Shown one piece after another: positions 1 through 8,075 of a DNA stretch of 17,379 nucleotides. The notes beneath the pieces are model-generated. The model saw only the letters and a list, made by a program, of their open reading frames with translations, ran no database searches and was not told the origin of the DNA. The position numbers and the translations under genes are program-made. How positions within the stretch are numbered: position 1 is the stretch's first letter; the number at the start of each line of letters is the position of its first letter. The DNA comes from CAYNWK01 sp964400875 (GTDB taxonomy: Bacteria > Chloroflexota > Anaerolineae > Anaerolineales > UBA4823), in the NCBI GenBank assembly GCA_964400875.1, contig CAYNWK010000090.1:1-17379 (forward strand). Direction: 5' to 3'.

Positions 1-523
1 CCCAGCCGTAGCGGTAGGCATACGGGTATGGGGCGATAAAGACCCCGGGCATCAAGGGTTGGTAGCCGGCGCGGTAGATCGTCTTGGAGGTAGTCAGGGA
101 CATGGTGCCGACCGTTCGGCCGTGAAAACTGCCCTGGAAGACGATGACGTTTGTCCTGCTCGTCGCTTGCCTGGCCAGTTTTATCGCGCCCTCGACGGCC
201 TCCGCTCCTGAGTTGCTGAAGAAGAAACCATCGATATGTTCGGGAACGATCGAACGCAGCTGCTCGACCAGGTCGAGCAGCGGTTCGTGTACGACAATAT
301 TCACCTGCCCGTGGAGCAATTTCTGGGCTTGATCCTGAATCGCGCCGACGACGCGCGGGTGGCAGTGACCAGTGTTGGTAACCCCGATGCCGCAGGTGAA
401 ATCCAGATAGGCCCGACCCTCCTGGTCATAGAGGTAGCTCCCTTCCCCGCGCGTCGGAATGATGGATGTATAGTGTGTCCACACGGGGGAGATATGGTCG
501 ATAGCGCTATCATACTCGCTCAT
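1..523 (-). CDS. class III aminotransferase, partial (3' end outside window)
   Basis: This is the N-terminal 174 residues of a PLP-dependent fold-type I class III aminotransferase of the 4-aminobutyrate/acetylornithine type. The reading frame is open to the left edge. The start is ATG at 523-521, preceded by a weak purine-rich site (GGGAAAG). Visible family motifs are DFTCGIGVTNTGHCHP at residues 41-56, SNSGAEAVEGAIKLAR at about 103-118 (PLP phosphate contact) and FHGRT at 133-137 (the aromatic that stacks on PLP, then HGRT). The catalytic lysine lies beyond the edge and cannot be checked. It begins 30 bases after the aldehyde:ferredoxin oxidoreductase stop and is probably co-transcribed. In this context it could transaminate GABA, beta-alanine or a diamine. 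Beta-alanine or GABA would fit the semialdehyde dehydrogenase two genes upstream, but substrate choice is inference. Confidence 0.9.
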   Translation of the reverse strand, partial: MSEYDSAIDHISPVWTHYTSIIPTRGEGSYLYDQEGRAYLDFTCGIGVTNTGHCHPRVVGAIQDQAQKLLHGQVNIVVHEPLLDLVEQLRSIVPEHIDGFFFSNSGAEAVEGAIKLARQATSRTNVIVFQGSFHGRTVGTMSLTTSKTIYRAGYQPLMPGVFIAPYPYAYRYGW

Positions 524-553
524 AGGTACTTTCCCTTTTTTATAACGTAACGC

Positions 554-2470
554 TTACGCGTTGGCAGGCAGCTGCTCGCTGACCCATTCCAAACCCAGAT
601 CAGCCAGTTTCTCTCGCCTTGGAACCCCTTCGGAATCCCAATTATTGAGTCGATAATACGTATCGAGAGCCAATTCCATCTCGGATTGATCTAGCGCAAC
701 GCCTGCTGTCGGACCGGAACCGCGGAGAGGTTTGAAGAATTTCTTCGGCAAGCGGTCGTCCTTGCGGCGGAAGCCTTCCCTGGCGTTGAAAACACGCAAC
801 ATATTCAACCGCCTCTCACCGACAGTCATCAATTCGTCCAGGCTGACCTCCCAGCCAGTCACTGCCTGAACAAATTCGACCATCTCCCCCGGACCGTAAA
901 GCGTCCAGGCAGGCCCCCAGACGAACTGGCACAGCTCGAGCGTATCCAAAATGCTGTAAAAGACTTGGGTCTTGGCGGCAAAGCGGATCTTTTCCGGGGT
1001 CAGGCTTCCGTAAGGCTGCGGCTGGTTCAATCCCAACTCAGCCAGCCGGTTCAGATAAAGCTCTCCGGCGTCTTCTTCGTACATTGGATCGTGCTCGCTA
1101 GACTGGTGATCGGCCCCAAATGGATTGACTCCGTAAATCAAACCCAAGGAACGCTTAGCCCTGGGCATGTGCGCCGGCGCCTCCTGTCCTTTCACCGCGA
1201 TCAGGCATTCTTGCGCCCGTGGCCCCCATGCTTCGGCGGCCCTGACCGAGCCCTGAGACAACACCGAACCCAGCTCGCCGCGGTTTGTGACGATCTGCTT
1301 CAAGACCTCCAGCATAGCTTCGGCATCGCCAAAGCGCAGCGCTATCCCACCGGTGTCCTCCATTCCGATGATTTCTTTTTCAAAACACTCCATCGCGAAG
1401 GCAATTGTCGCGCCGCAGGAGATCGTATCCACCCCGTACATATTGCACAGCTCGTTAGCCTTTGAAATGGCCGCCAGATCGTCAATCCCGCAGTACGAAC
1501 CGAAGGTAGCCAATGTCTCGTATTCCGGCCCGCCATAAAGTGGATCGACTCGATAGGGTCCTTCGGTGATTTCCACGACCCGCTTGCAGCGGACGATACA
1601 GGCGTAGCAGGTATCGCGTTCTTTGAGCACGGTTTCGAACATGGTTTCCCCGCTGATCGGGTCACATCCTTCGAACTGGCCTTCTGTATAGTTGCGCGTT
1701 GGCAGCGTGCCGGTGGCGTTCTGCCAGCTGACGACTCCGGCCGTGCCGTATTTGCCCAGCTCTGCAACATCCGGGTTGCCGGGCATCAACTTTGGTCCAG
1801 ATTTAGCCAGGGCTGCCAACCGCTTCCGATCGGCGACCTCAACGCGCTGGGTACCGCGCACCACAATCGCTTTCAAATTCTTACTGGCCATGACCAGCCC
1901 CATACCGGTTCTGCCGTTGTTCCGGTTGGCCATATTGACAAGACTGGAGAACATAACGCCGTTCTCAGCGGCAGGACCGCACTGCAAGACTTCCGCCTTC
2001 GGTTCTCTCACGGACGCTTTCAATAGCGCGTCCACTTCGCCGGTGGTCTTACCGAGCAGATCATCCGCCGGATGTAGTTTCGCATCGCCGTGTAAGATCG
2101 CCAGATAAACCGGTCGTTCCGACTTACCTTTGATCACCACACCATCGAATCCGGCAAACTTTAATTCAGCCGGAAAGAAACCTCCGGACTGGGAATCGCC
2201 GATAGCCCCACTGACCGGGGACCTGGCGTTGGCGTTCAACCGGCTCTGCCCGGAGATGGGTGTCCCTGTCGTCACGCTGATCATCAAGGTCAGAACGCTC
2301 TCTGGAGCCAGGGCATCCGTCCCCGCCGGCATATCGCGAAGGATATAGAACATGCCCATAGCGCTGCCGCCCATGTACTTACGGTAAAAAGACTCTGGCG
2401 GCTGTTCGACCGTCAGATTTCCATCTGTCAGATCAACGTGCAAGATGAATCCGGTATAGCCGTTTGGCAT
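554..2470 (-). CDS. aldehyde:ferredoxin oxidoreductase (tungsten AOR family)
   Basis: This cytoplasmic enzyme family oxidises aldehydes to carboxylates, or reduces acids, with ferredoxin, using a tungsto-bis-pyranopterin cofactor and one [4Fe-4S] cluster. The protein has 638 residues, slightly longer than the roughly 605 of the Pyrococcus enzyme. The AOR N-terminal domain spans about 4-205, with the typical opening GYTGFILHVDLT and the segment ending SKNLKAIVV (196-204). The cluster ligands are present as C288-x2-C291-x3-C295, with the distant fourth cysteine C514 in the sequence LDTLELC. The conserved GGPEYETLATFGSYCGIDD sits at 313-331. The start at MPNGYTG matches the family N-terminus, although no good Shine-Dalgarno sequence precedes it (the upstream is A-rich). 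The gene lies 52 bases after the semialdehyde dehydrogenase. The subfamily is unclear. An oxidative detoxifying or ferredoxin-reducing role on aldehydes made by this operon is inferred. Confidence 0.93.
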   Translation of the reverse strand: MPNGYTGFILHVDLTDGNLTVEQPPESFYRKYMGGSAMGMFYILRDMPAGTDALAPESVLTLMISVTTGTPISGQSRLNANARSPVSGAIGDSQSGGFFPAELKFAGFDGVVIKGKSERPVYLAILHGDAKLHPADDLLGKTTGEVDALLKASVREPKAEVLQCGPAAENGVMFSSLVNMANRNNGRTGMGLVMASKNLKAIVVRGTQRVEVADRKRLAALAKSGPKLMPGNPDVAELGKYGTAGVVSWQNATGTLPTRNYTEGQFEGCDPISGETMFETVLKERDTCYACIVRCKRVVEITEGPYRVDPLYGGPEYETLATFGSYCGIDDLAAISKANELCNMYGVDTISCGATIAFAMECFEKEIIGMEDTGGIALRFGDAEAMLEVLKQIVTNRGELGSVLSQGSVRAAEAWGPRAQECLIAVKGQEAPAHMPRAKRSLGLIYGVNPFGADHQSSEHDPMYEEDAGELYLNRLAELGLNQPQPYGSLTPEKIRFAAKTQVFYSILDTLELCQFVWGPAWTLYGPGEMVEFVQAVTGWEVSLDELMTVGERRLNMLRVFNAREGFRRKDDRLPKKFFKPLRGSGPTAGVALDQSEMELALDTYYRLNNWDSEGVPRREKLADLGLEWVSEQLPANA

Positions 2471-2522
2471 TTTTTATTTTCAATCAGCTCAGTCTTGAGG
2501 TGTCCAAGAATTCAATGATCCC

Positions 2523-4007
2523 TCAGAATTTGCGCGACCATTCTCCCAACCAGCGTTCGACGACGACTTTCGTTTGGGTAAAGAACTCAACCGCGTGGTT
2601 CCCTTGCCCGTGCAAGGTTCCAAAGAAGCTATCTTTCCAGCCGCTGAAGGGGAAAAAAGCCATTGGCGCGGCCACGCCGATGTTTATGCCGATATTGCCC
2701 GCTTCGGCGCGGCTACGAAATTGGCGTGCAGCCGACCCGCTGCTGGTAAACAAACAAGCCATGTTGCCGTAATCGCTGCTGTTGACCAATTCAATCGCCT
2801 CGTTGACCGAATCGACATGCATCAGCCCCATCACCGGACCGAAGATCTCTGTGCGGAAGATCTCGCCTTGGCGAGGAACATCCGCCAGGATCGTCGGGCG
2901 AAGATAATTACCACCCTCGTAGCCGCGGACATTAGCCTTACGACCATCCAAGAGCAGTTTAGCTCCTTCCAGAACGCCTTGCTCGACTATCCCAGCGATG
3001 CGGGCTTTACTCTCTGGAGTGATCACCGGCCCCATTTCGACGCCATCCTCCAGACCGTATCCGACCACTCTGGAACGGGCGGCATCAACGAGCGCTGAAG
3101 TGAAGCGATTTTGGGCTTCAGATCCGACCGTGACCACCAGGGAAGCAGCCAGGCAACGCTGCCCGGCATTGCCGAAAACGCTGTCAGTGACGATCTGCGT
3201 GGTAAGTTCGGGATCAGCATCCGGCAAAATCAGGATCGGATTCTTGGCGCCCCCCTGCGCCTGCACGCGCTTGCCGTTTCCAGCCGCCCTGCCATAGACA
3301 TAACGCGCAACCGGCGTAGAACCGACGAAGCTGATCGCTTTTATTTCAGGGTGGTCAAGGAGCGCATTCACAGTACCGGCCGCACCGTTAACAAGATTTA
3401 CGACTCCTTTCTCCAGACCCAATTGCTCGATCAATTGGAACACCTTCTGCATCGTCTGCGGAGTCTTTTCGGAAGGTTTAACGATCACGGTATTGCCGCA
3501 AGCCAGTGCGTACGGAAGAAACCAGAAAGGGATCATGCTTGGGAAGTTGAACGGAGCAACGATAGCGCAAACTCCCAATGGCTGGCGGATCATGTACTCA
3601 TCGATGCCTCTGGCGACATCTTCCAACACTCGCCCTTGCATCATCGTGGGGATGCCGCAGGCGACTTCCACGTTTTCAATAGCCCTGCGCAGCTCACCTT
3701 TGGATTCGGAGAGCGTTTTACCATTTTCCTGGGTGATCGTACGCGCCAACTCCTCGAAGCCATCTTCGAGCAGGTCCTTTAAACGGAAGAGGTACTGGAT
3801 CCGGTCTGGCGCAGGGATGTGACGCCAGGATTGAAATGCTCGTCCGGCTGCTCGCACAGCTCGATCGACTTCCTCAGGTGTGGATAAGGGAGTACTGGCA
3901 AGCACGGTTCCTTTGCCCGGATCGGTAACCGAGACGGCTTCCGGACTATCCGAAGGCGTCCATCTGCCGTCGATAAAGTTCAACAGCTCAATGCTATCGT
4001 TCGGCAT
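2523..4007 (-). CDS. mmsA: CoA-acylating methylmalonate/malonate-semialdehyde dehydrogenase
   Basis: This is a member of the ALDH6 (MmsA/IolA) family, which converts methylmalonate semialdehyde to propionyl-CoA, or malonate semialdehyde to acetyl-CoA, using NAD and CoA with loss of CO2. The 494 residues match the usual family length. Diagnostic segments are QPLGVCAIVAPFNFPSMIPF at 142-161, GNTVIVKPSEKTP at 171-183 and the active-site block GNAGQRCLAAS with nucleophile C285. The glutamate general base of ordinary aldehyde dehydrogenases (in LELGGK) is replaced: the sequence reads RVQAQGGAKNP, with Gln251 there, as expected for the CoA-dependent family that lacks that Glu. The start is ATG, with GGAG about 12 bases upstream. 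It sits 19 bases after saccharopine-dehydrogenase-like B. In this operon it would suit the end of a C3 branch (beta-alanine to malonate semialdehyde to acetyl-CoA), which is inference. Confidence 0.93.
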   Translation of the reverse strand: MPNDSIELLNFIDGRWTPSDSPEAVSVTDPGKGTVLASTPLSTPEEVDRAVRAAGRAFQSWRHIPAPDRIQYLFRLKDLLEDGFEELARTITQENGKTLSESKGELRRAIENVEVACGIPTMMQGRVLEDVARGIDEYMIRQPLGVCAIVAPFNFPSMIPFWFLPYALACGNTVIVKPSEKTPQTMQKVFQLIEQLGLEKGVVNLVNGAAGTVNALLDHPEIKAISFVGSTPVARYVYGRAAGNGKRVQAQGGAKNPILILPDADPELTTQIVTDSVFGNAGQRCLAASLVVTVGSEAQNRFTSALVDAARSRVVGYGLEDGVEMGPVITPESKARIAGIVEQGVLEGAKLLLDGRKANVRGYEGGNYLRPTILADVPRQGEIFRTEIFGPVMGLMHVDSVNEAIELVNSSDYGNMACLFTSSGSAARQFRSRAEAGNIGINIGVAAPMAFFPFSGWKDSFFGTLHGQGNHAVEFFTQTKVVVERWLGEWSRKF

Positions 4008-4026
4008 CTTGCTTTTCTTCTCTCCT

Positions 4027-5196
4027 TCAGATTCTCTCGGTGACGGTCACCTGGGTGTAAATATCCCGCTGCTCCAGCTCCTTGAAGAACGGCACCGGAT
4101 CGAGCGCTGCCTCTGGAGGATGAACCCCAGGTTCGATTACGCCCTTCGCCAGCCAGATCGCCGTGATCGCAGGAGCAACGCCGGTGGGCAGCGCACCCTT
4201 ACAAGTCAGGGTGCCCAACCTGTAAGTGACAGGTTTGCCGTCCTTGAAACCATGTGTCTCCGTAACGATCTCCTTTACCCAATCAGGTGGTTGATTGTTC
4301 GGAGGCGCCAAAAAATCGGTGATCGGTGGGATATAATCCGACATCAGGTTCACCAGCACCTCGCGGGGGACAATTTCTTGCCCATCGACCGCAATGCGCT
4401 CGCGGGAGCTCAAACCGAATTCGGCCAATACCTGGATCTTATCGACAACCGATTTAGGCATCCCCCAATAATTGATTTTGAAGAAACACTCGCGCACACC
4501 TTTATTTTTGTAAGTCTGCGGAAGTGTGGCGACCTCTGAATGAAGAGAAAGGTGCATTTGACACAAACCAATCGGCTGTGTAAACCAGTAATCTTCAAAT
4601 TCACTCAATGGCTTGCAGGCGATAAATTCACCCTCCCGGTAAACCATCGGCGCCAGGGTCAGCTCATCCAAGATCGTCGGCACGGCATACGTGAAGCGGA
4701 CCTCGTCAGAAGCCGGCGGCTTGATGCCGTCGTAAATTCGAATGCTGTCGATCTCGTCCAGGCGCTCGGCGGCATATCGGGCTTGCACGTTGGGTATCCC
4801 TGGAGCGGAACCCATACCGAGCACAGCGCTCAAACCCCGCTCGAGGAAGTCTGGATGCAACTCCAGCTGCTTGCGGGTAGTGTGGAACAACCCGCCAAGG
4901 TCAGTGTAATGGGTGCCGGCGCTCAAACAGGCTTCCATGACCGGCAGGTTAGTATAGTAAACGGTGGCATTCAAACATGCATCTGAGCCGCGCAGTGCTT
5001 CAAGCAGCCCACTCCGGTCCTGCACATCCACTTTTCGTAACGAGATTTTCGGACTGTCAAGGTAATCCGCCACGATCCTGGCCTGTTCCAGATCGATATC
5101 CCCAATGACTACTTCATCAACACGCTCGTCCTTTACCAGATCCTGGACGGCGATCGACCCCATCTTCCCTCCACCACCCAATACTGTGATGCGCAT
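4027..5196 (-). CDS. saccharopine dehydrogenase-like (Lys9-type) oxidoreductase B
   Basis: This is an NAD(P)-dependent enzyme of the saccharopine dehydrogenase/reductase superfamily, whose members make or break a C-N bond between an amine and an oxo-acid or semialdehyde. It has 389 residues. The Rossmann domain opens with MRITVLGGGGKMGS (dinucleotide loop at 7-13), and an acidic residue D33 closes the second strand (VVIGDID), which suggests NAD rather than NADP. The family motif GMGSAPGIPN is at 127-136, followed by the C-terminal catalytic domain to about 370. A strong ribosome site (AAGGAG, 9 bases before ATG) supports the start. It follows aldehyde dehydrogenase B by 35 bases and precedes mmsA by 19. 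It is a divergent paralogue of the gene at 8076-9239, sharing the C-terminal pattern G-V-x-P-P-E-x-A-L then F-F-x-E-L. No lysine-ketoglutarate reductase is seen nearby, so lysine catabolism is not shown. Carboxy(nor)spermidine dehydrogenase is another related activity to consider. Confidence 0.85.
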   Translation of the reverse strand: MRITVLGGGGKMGSIAVQDLVKDERVDEVVIGDIDLEQARIVADYLDSPKISLRKVDVQDRSGLLEALRGSDACLNATVYYTNLPVMEACLSAGTHYTDLGGLFHTTRKQLELHPDFLERGLSAVLGMGSAPGIPNVQARYAAERLDEIDSIRIYDGIKPPASDEVRFTYAVPTILDELTLAPMVYREGEFIACKPLSEFEDYWFTQPIGLCQMHLSLHSEVATLPQTYKNKGVRECFFKINYWGMPKSVVDKIQVLAEFGLSSRERIAVDGQEIVPREVLVNLMSDYIPPITDFLAPPNNQPPDWVKEIVTETHGFKDGKPVTYRLGTLTCKGALPTGVAPAITAIWLAKGVIEPGVHPPEAALDPVPFFKELEQRDIYTQVTVTERI

Positions 5197-5231
5197 GGTG
5201 ATAGCTCCTTGTTGAACTTATCAGAACCCGA

Positions 5232-6686
5232 TTATTCCCATGGGAACCACCAGGGCTTCTGCCCTCCCTCGATCTCCCAATGCACGTGTTTGGTCTCAAA
5301 AAATTCTTCAAATCCCTCCATCCCCAGCTCCCGCCCGATCCCCGACCGCTTCATGCCGCCAAAGGGACCGGCGAGGTTATCGATCAGCGGATCGTTGACC
5401 CACACGTTACCCGCTTCGATCGTTTCCATGTATTGCTTGACCTTGCGAGCATCCGTGGTAAACAGCGTCGCCCCCAGCCCGTAATGCGAGCGGTTCGACA
5501 ATTCCATAGCCTGTGGAAAACTATCTATCGGCACTACCGGTAAAACTGGGCCAAAGGTCTCTTCTGACATCACCGCCATCGACTCGTCAACGCCGGTGAG
5601 CACGGTCGGTTCATAATAGAATCCACTGGTCATTTCGGTTGGTACGCGCCCGCCGGTATGCACCTGAGCGCCAGCAGCGACGGCAGCGTGCACCTGCCGG
5701 TCCACTTTGTCCCGCTCGCTCGGGCGGATCATCGGCGTAACCTCGCTCTCTGGATCGATCCCCGGGCCGACCACAAGCTGCCGGGTGATCTCAACCACCC
5801 GACCTAGAAAATCCGGATAAACCTCCCGCTCGACGTAAACGCGCTCTATCGAGGTGCAGACCTGCCCCGCGTTCAAGAATCCACCCCATACCGCGGCCTG
5901 GGCAGCGGCTTCCAGCTCTGCGTCGGCGCAAACGATCAAAGGATCCTTACCCCCTAACTCGAGATGGATGTGCTTCATCTCATCCGCGGCGGCGCGCATG
6001 ATCTGCTGTCCGACCTCGGTGCTGCCGGTGAAGGCGATCATGCGCACGTCCGGATGGCGCACTAAATAGTCCCCGACCGCGTTTCCTGAACCGGTGACGA
6101 TATTGACTACACCTGGAGGAAAGTGCTCGAATAGTTCGGCAAACCCAAGCGAGACCCAGGAAGTATAAGATGCGGGCTTGATCACCACAGTATTTCCAGC
6201 CGCGAGCGCTGGCGCCAGCTTCCATACCAGGAGCAGCATCGGGTAGTTCCAGGGGACAATGGCAGCCACGACGCCGATAGGCGCTTTGAGCACTACAGAC
6301 AACTGGCTGGGCTCAGGGGAAGGAATCACACGACCGCGGTAATGTCTGCCCAGTTCGGCGTAGTAATCGAAACACTGCGCCGACCACTCTACGTACCCTT
6401 TATTCTTGCGAATAGAACGCCCGGTTTCCAGAGTCAGATCAACAGCCAGCCGGTCCAGGTCATGCCTTAAACGCCGGGCTACCTCGTGCAGCATCGCGGC
6501 GCGTTCGGAAGCCGGTACGCGCTTCCAGTTTGTGAAAGCTTCTTTTGCGGCGTTGACCGCAGCTTCCGCGTCTGCCGCGGTTCCCCAAGCGACTTCGCCG
6601 ATCGGCTCTTCCGTAGCTGGATTGATGGAAACGCGCGGATCGCCCAGCCCATCCACCGGTTTTGCATTGATCCACAACTTACGCAT
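5232..6686 (-). CDS. NAD(P)-dependent aldehyde dehydrogenase B (aminoaldehyde/betaine-aldehyde type)
   Basis: This is a classical cytosolic aldehyde dehydrogenase that oxidises an aldehyde to the acid through a thioester. It has 484 residues. All catalytic elements are visible: PWNYP with N147, the cofactor lysine K170 (NTVVIKP), FTGSTEVG at 219-226, the general base E243 in HLELGGKDP, and the nucleophile C277 in LNAGQVCTS. Near the C-terminus it carries NDPLIDNLAGPFGGMKRSG, resembling amino-aldehyde and betaine-aldehyde dehydrogenases. It ends in an unusual aromatic tail, HVHWEIEGG followed by KPWWFPWE. ATG is preceded by CCGGAG at good spacing. It lies 18 bases after the aminotransferase and 35 before SDH-like B. 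It is a close paralogue of the gene at 9379-10827. In a polyamine operon, 4-aminobutanal, 3-aminopropanal or a semialdehyde are plausible substrates; sequence alone does not decide. Confidence 0.93.
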   Translation of the reverse strand: MRKLWINAKPVDGLGDPRVSINPATEEPIGEVAWGTAADAEAAVNAAKEAFTNWKRVPASERAAMLHEVARRLRHDLDRLAVDLTLETGRSIRKNKGYVEWSAQCFDYYAELGRHYRGRVIPSPEPSQLSVVLKAPIGVVAAIVPWNYPMLLLVWKLAPALAAGNTVVIKPASYTSWVSLGFAELFEHFPPGVVNIVTGSGNAVGDYLVRHPDVRMIAFTGSTEVGQQIMRAAADEMKHIHLELGGKDPLIVCADAELEAAAQAAVWGGFLNAGQVCTSIERVYVEREVYPDFLGRVVEITRQLVVGPGIDPESEVTPMIRPSERDKVDRQVHAAVAAGAQVHTGGRVPTEMTSGFYYEPTVLTGVDESMAVMSEETFGPVLPVVPIDSFPQAMELSNRSHYGLGATLFTTDARKVKQYMETIEAGNVWVNDPLIDNLAGPFGGMKRSGIGRELGMEGFEEFFETKHVHWEIEGGQKPWWFPWE

Positions 6687-6704
6687 GGCAGTCTCCGGAG
6701 GATC

Positions 6705-8018
6705 TCAGCTATTTACGACAGCCCGGACGGCGTCTTCGAAAACGTTCAAAGTCTCATGGATCACCTCTTCATCGTGACTGTAACTCATGAACCACGGCTC
6801 GCGTCCATCCGCATCCGGCATCACTCCTCTATGAATCAGTTCAACAGCAAGACGTTCATATAAAGCCTCGTCGCCATCACAATAAGCGCGGAAATCCTCA
6901 GGTTCGGTATCCGTCCCTAGAATGAACCCGAAAATCGAAGGAACCCCGGTTATAAAATGGGGGATGCTGGCATCTGTCAAAATGCCGGAGATCCCTTGCA
7001 TCAAAGTCCCTCCGCAAGAGAAGATATCTTCCAAAACAGGTTGGCTTTCAAGCAGCTCCAGGGTAGCATCGGCAGCCGCGGCCCCGGCTGCGTTGCCGGT
7101 GTAGGTGCCCCCATGGGCAACCTGCCCGGGACTGATGGTCATCATCACTTCTTCTTTGCCGGCGATCGCGGCGAGAGGGAAGCCGTTTGCCAGAGATTTG
7201 GCATAGGTTGCCAGGTCCGCCTGGATGCCGAAATACTCCTGGGCCCCGCCTCTGGCTATGCGAAAACCGGTTTTTACCTCATCGAAAACCAGAACGATGC
7301 CGTATTCGTCACAAAGTTCGCGAATGCCTTCTAAGAAACCTGGCTGAGGCATAATCCCAGCAGAATTGCCCATTAGGGGTTCAACGAAGATCGCGGCGAT
7401 ATCGCCCCACTTGGCTTTGACGGTCTTTTCCAGGCGTTCGAGATCGTTGTACGGTAGTGTGATGACGTACTCCCTGATCCCGGCTGGAATGCCTGAGGAG
7501 GTCACCGCAGGCACTGGGCTCCTGGGTGAGCCAAGTGCGGATTTGGGCGAGGAAGCTGTGCTGAACAGAAAGTAATCACACATACCATGGTATTGGCCTT
7601 CGAACTTTATGTATTTCTCCCGTCCGGTATGAGCCCTGGCAAGTCGCAGGGTGTGCATGGTTGCTTCTGTACCGGTGTTCGTCAGGCGGACTTTGTCTAC
7701 GTGGCACATGCGGGCAATCCGTTCCGCCACGCTGATTTCGAGAGGAGTTGTCCAGGCGAATAAAGTCCCATCGCCGATTGCAGCCTTGACTCGCTCAACC
7801 ACCACCGGGTACCCATGCCCCAGGATAATCGGTCCAAACGCCAACCGGTAATCTATATAACGTTTGCCATCCATATCCCAGATATAAGCGCCTTGCCCAC
7901 GCTCGATCACCAAGGTATCTTCAGGACCCCAATAGCGGAAATTCGAGTTGACTCCGTAGGGGATCACTTGGCTCGCTCTTTGATAATTTGCTTTGGTTTT
8001 TTCGCCTTGCAGGCTCAT
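6705..8018 (-). CDS. class III aminotransferase, GSA-aminotransferase-like
   Basis: This is a 437-residue PLP enzyme of fold type I, closest in layout to glutamate-1-semialdehyde aminotransferases and their relatives (N-terminal SQVIPYGVNSNFRYWGP, as in that branch). The internal aldimine lysine is K274 in TYAKSLANGFPLAA. The ring-nitrogen aspartate is D246 in VLVFDEVKTGFR. The PLP phosphate loop is TNTGTEATMHTLRLAR at 113-128, and HGGTYTGN follows later. It is not likely to be HemL itself: the lysine loop lacks the usual GGGLPVGAYGG sequence, and the operon has no haem genes. Such HemL-like proteins act on varied omega-amino substrates. The ribosome site is CGGAG before ATG. It sits between the two ALDH/SDH-like pairs, 57 bases after SDH-like A. 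Transamination of a primary amine or omega-amino acid released by the neighbouring enzymes is inferred. Confidence 0.9.
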   Translation of the reverse strand: MSLQGEKTKANYQRASQVIPYGVNSNFRYWGPEDTLVIERGQGAYIWDMDGKRYIDYRLAFGPIILGHGYPVVVERVKAAIGDGTLFAWTTPLEISVAERIARMCHVDKVRLTNTGTEATMHTLRLARAHTGREKYIKFEGQYHGMCDYFLFSTASSPKSALGSPRSPVPAVTSSGIPAGIREYVITLPYNDLERLEKTVKAKWGDIAAIFVEPLMGNSAGIMPQPGFLEGIRELCDEYGIVLVFDEVKTGFRIARGGAQEYFGIQADLATYAKSLANGFPLAAIAGKEEVMMTISPGQVAHGGTYTGNAAGAAAADATLELLESQPVLEDIFSCGGTLMQGISGILTDASIPHFITGVPSIFGFILGTDTEPEDFRAYCDGDEALYERLAVELIHRGVMPDADGREPWFMSYSHDEEVIHETLNVFEDAVRAVVNS

Positions 8019-8075
8019 AAATTTTCTCCGTTTGAAATAGGGCTGCTGACAGACGCGATGATCTGATTACGAAAA

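Noticed and set aside
3111..4539. Long plus-strand open frames (about 220 codons each) opposite mmsA and SDH-like B, and similar ones opposite AOR
   Set aside because: They are antisense to clearly conserved enzymes and have no recognisable protein features. They are typical of high-GC antisense frames.
6705..8018. hemL (glutamate-1-semialdehyde 2,1-aminomutase)
   Set aside because: The overall layout is similar, but the lysine loop differs from HemL and there are no tetrapyrrole genes around it.
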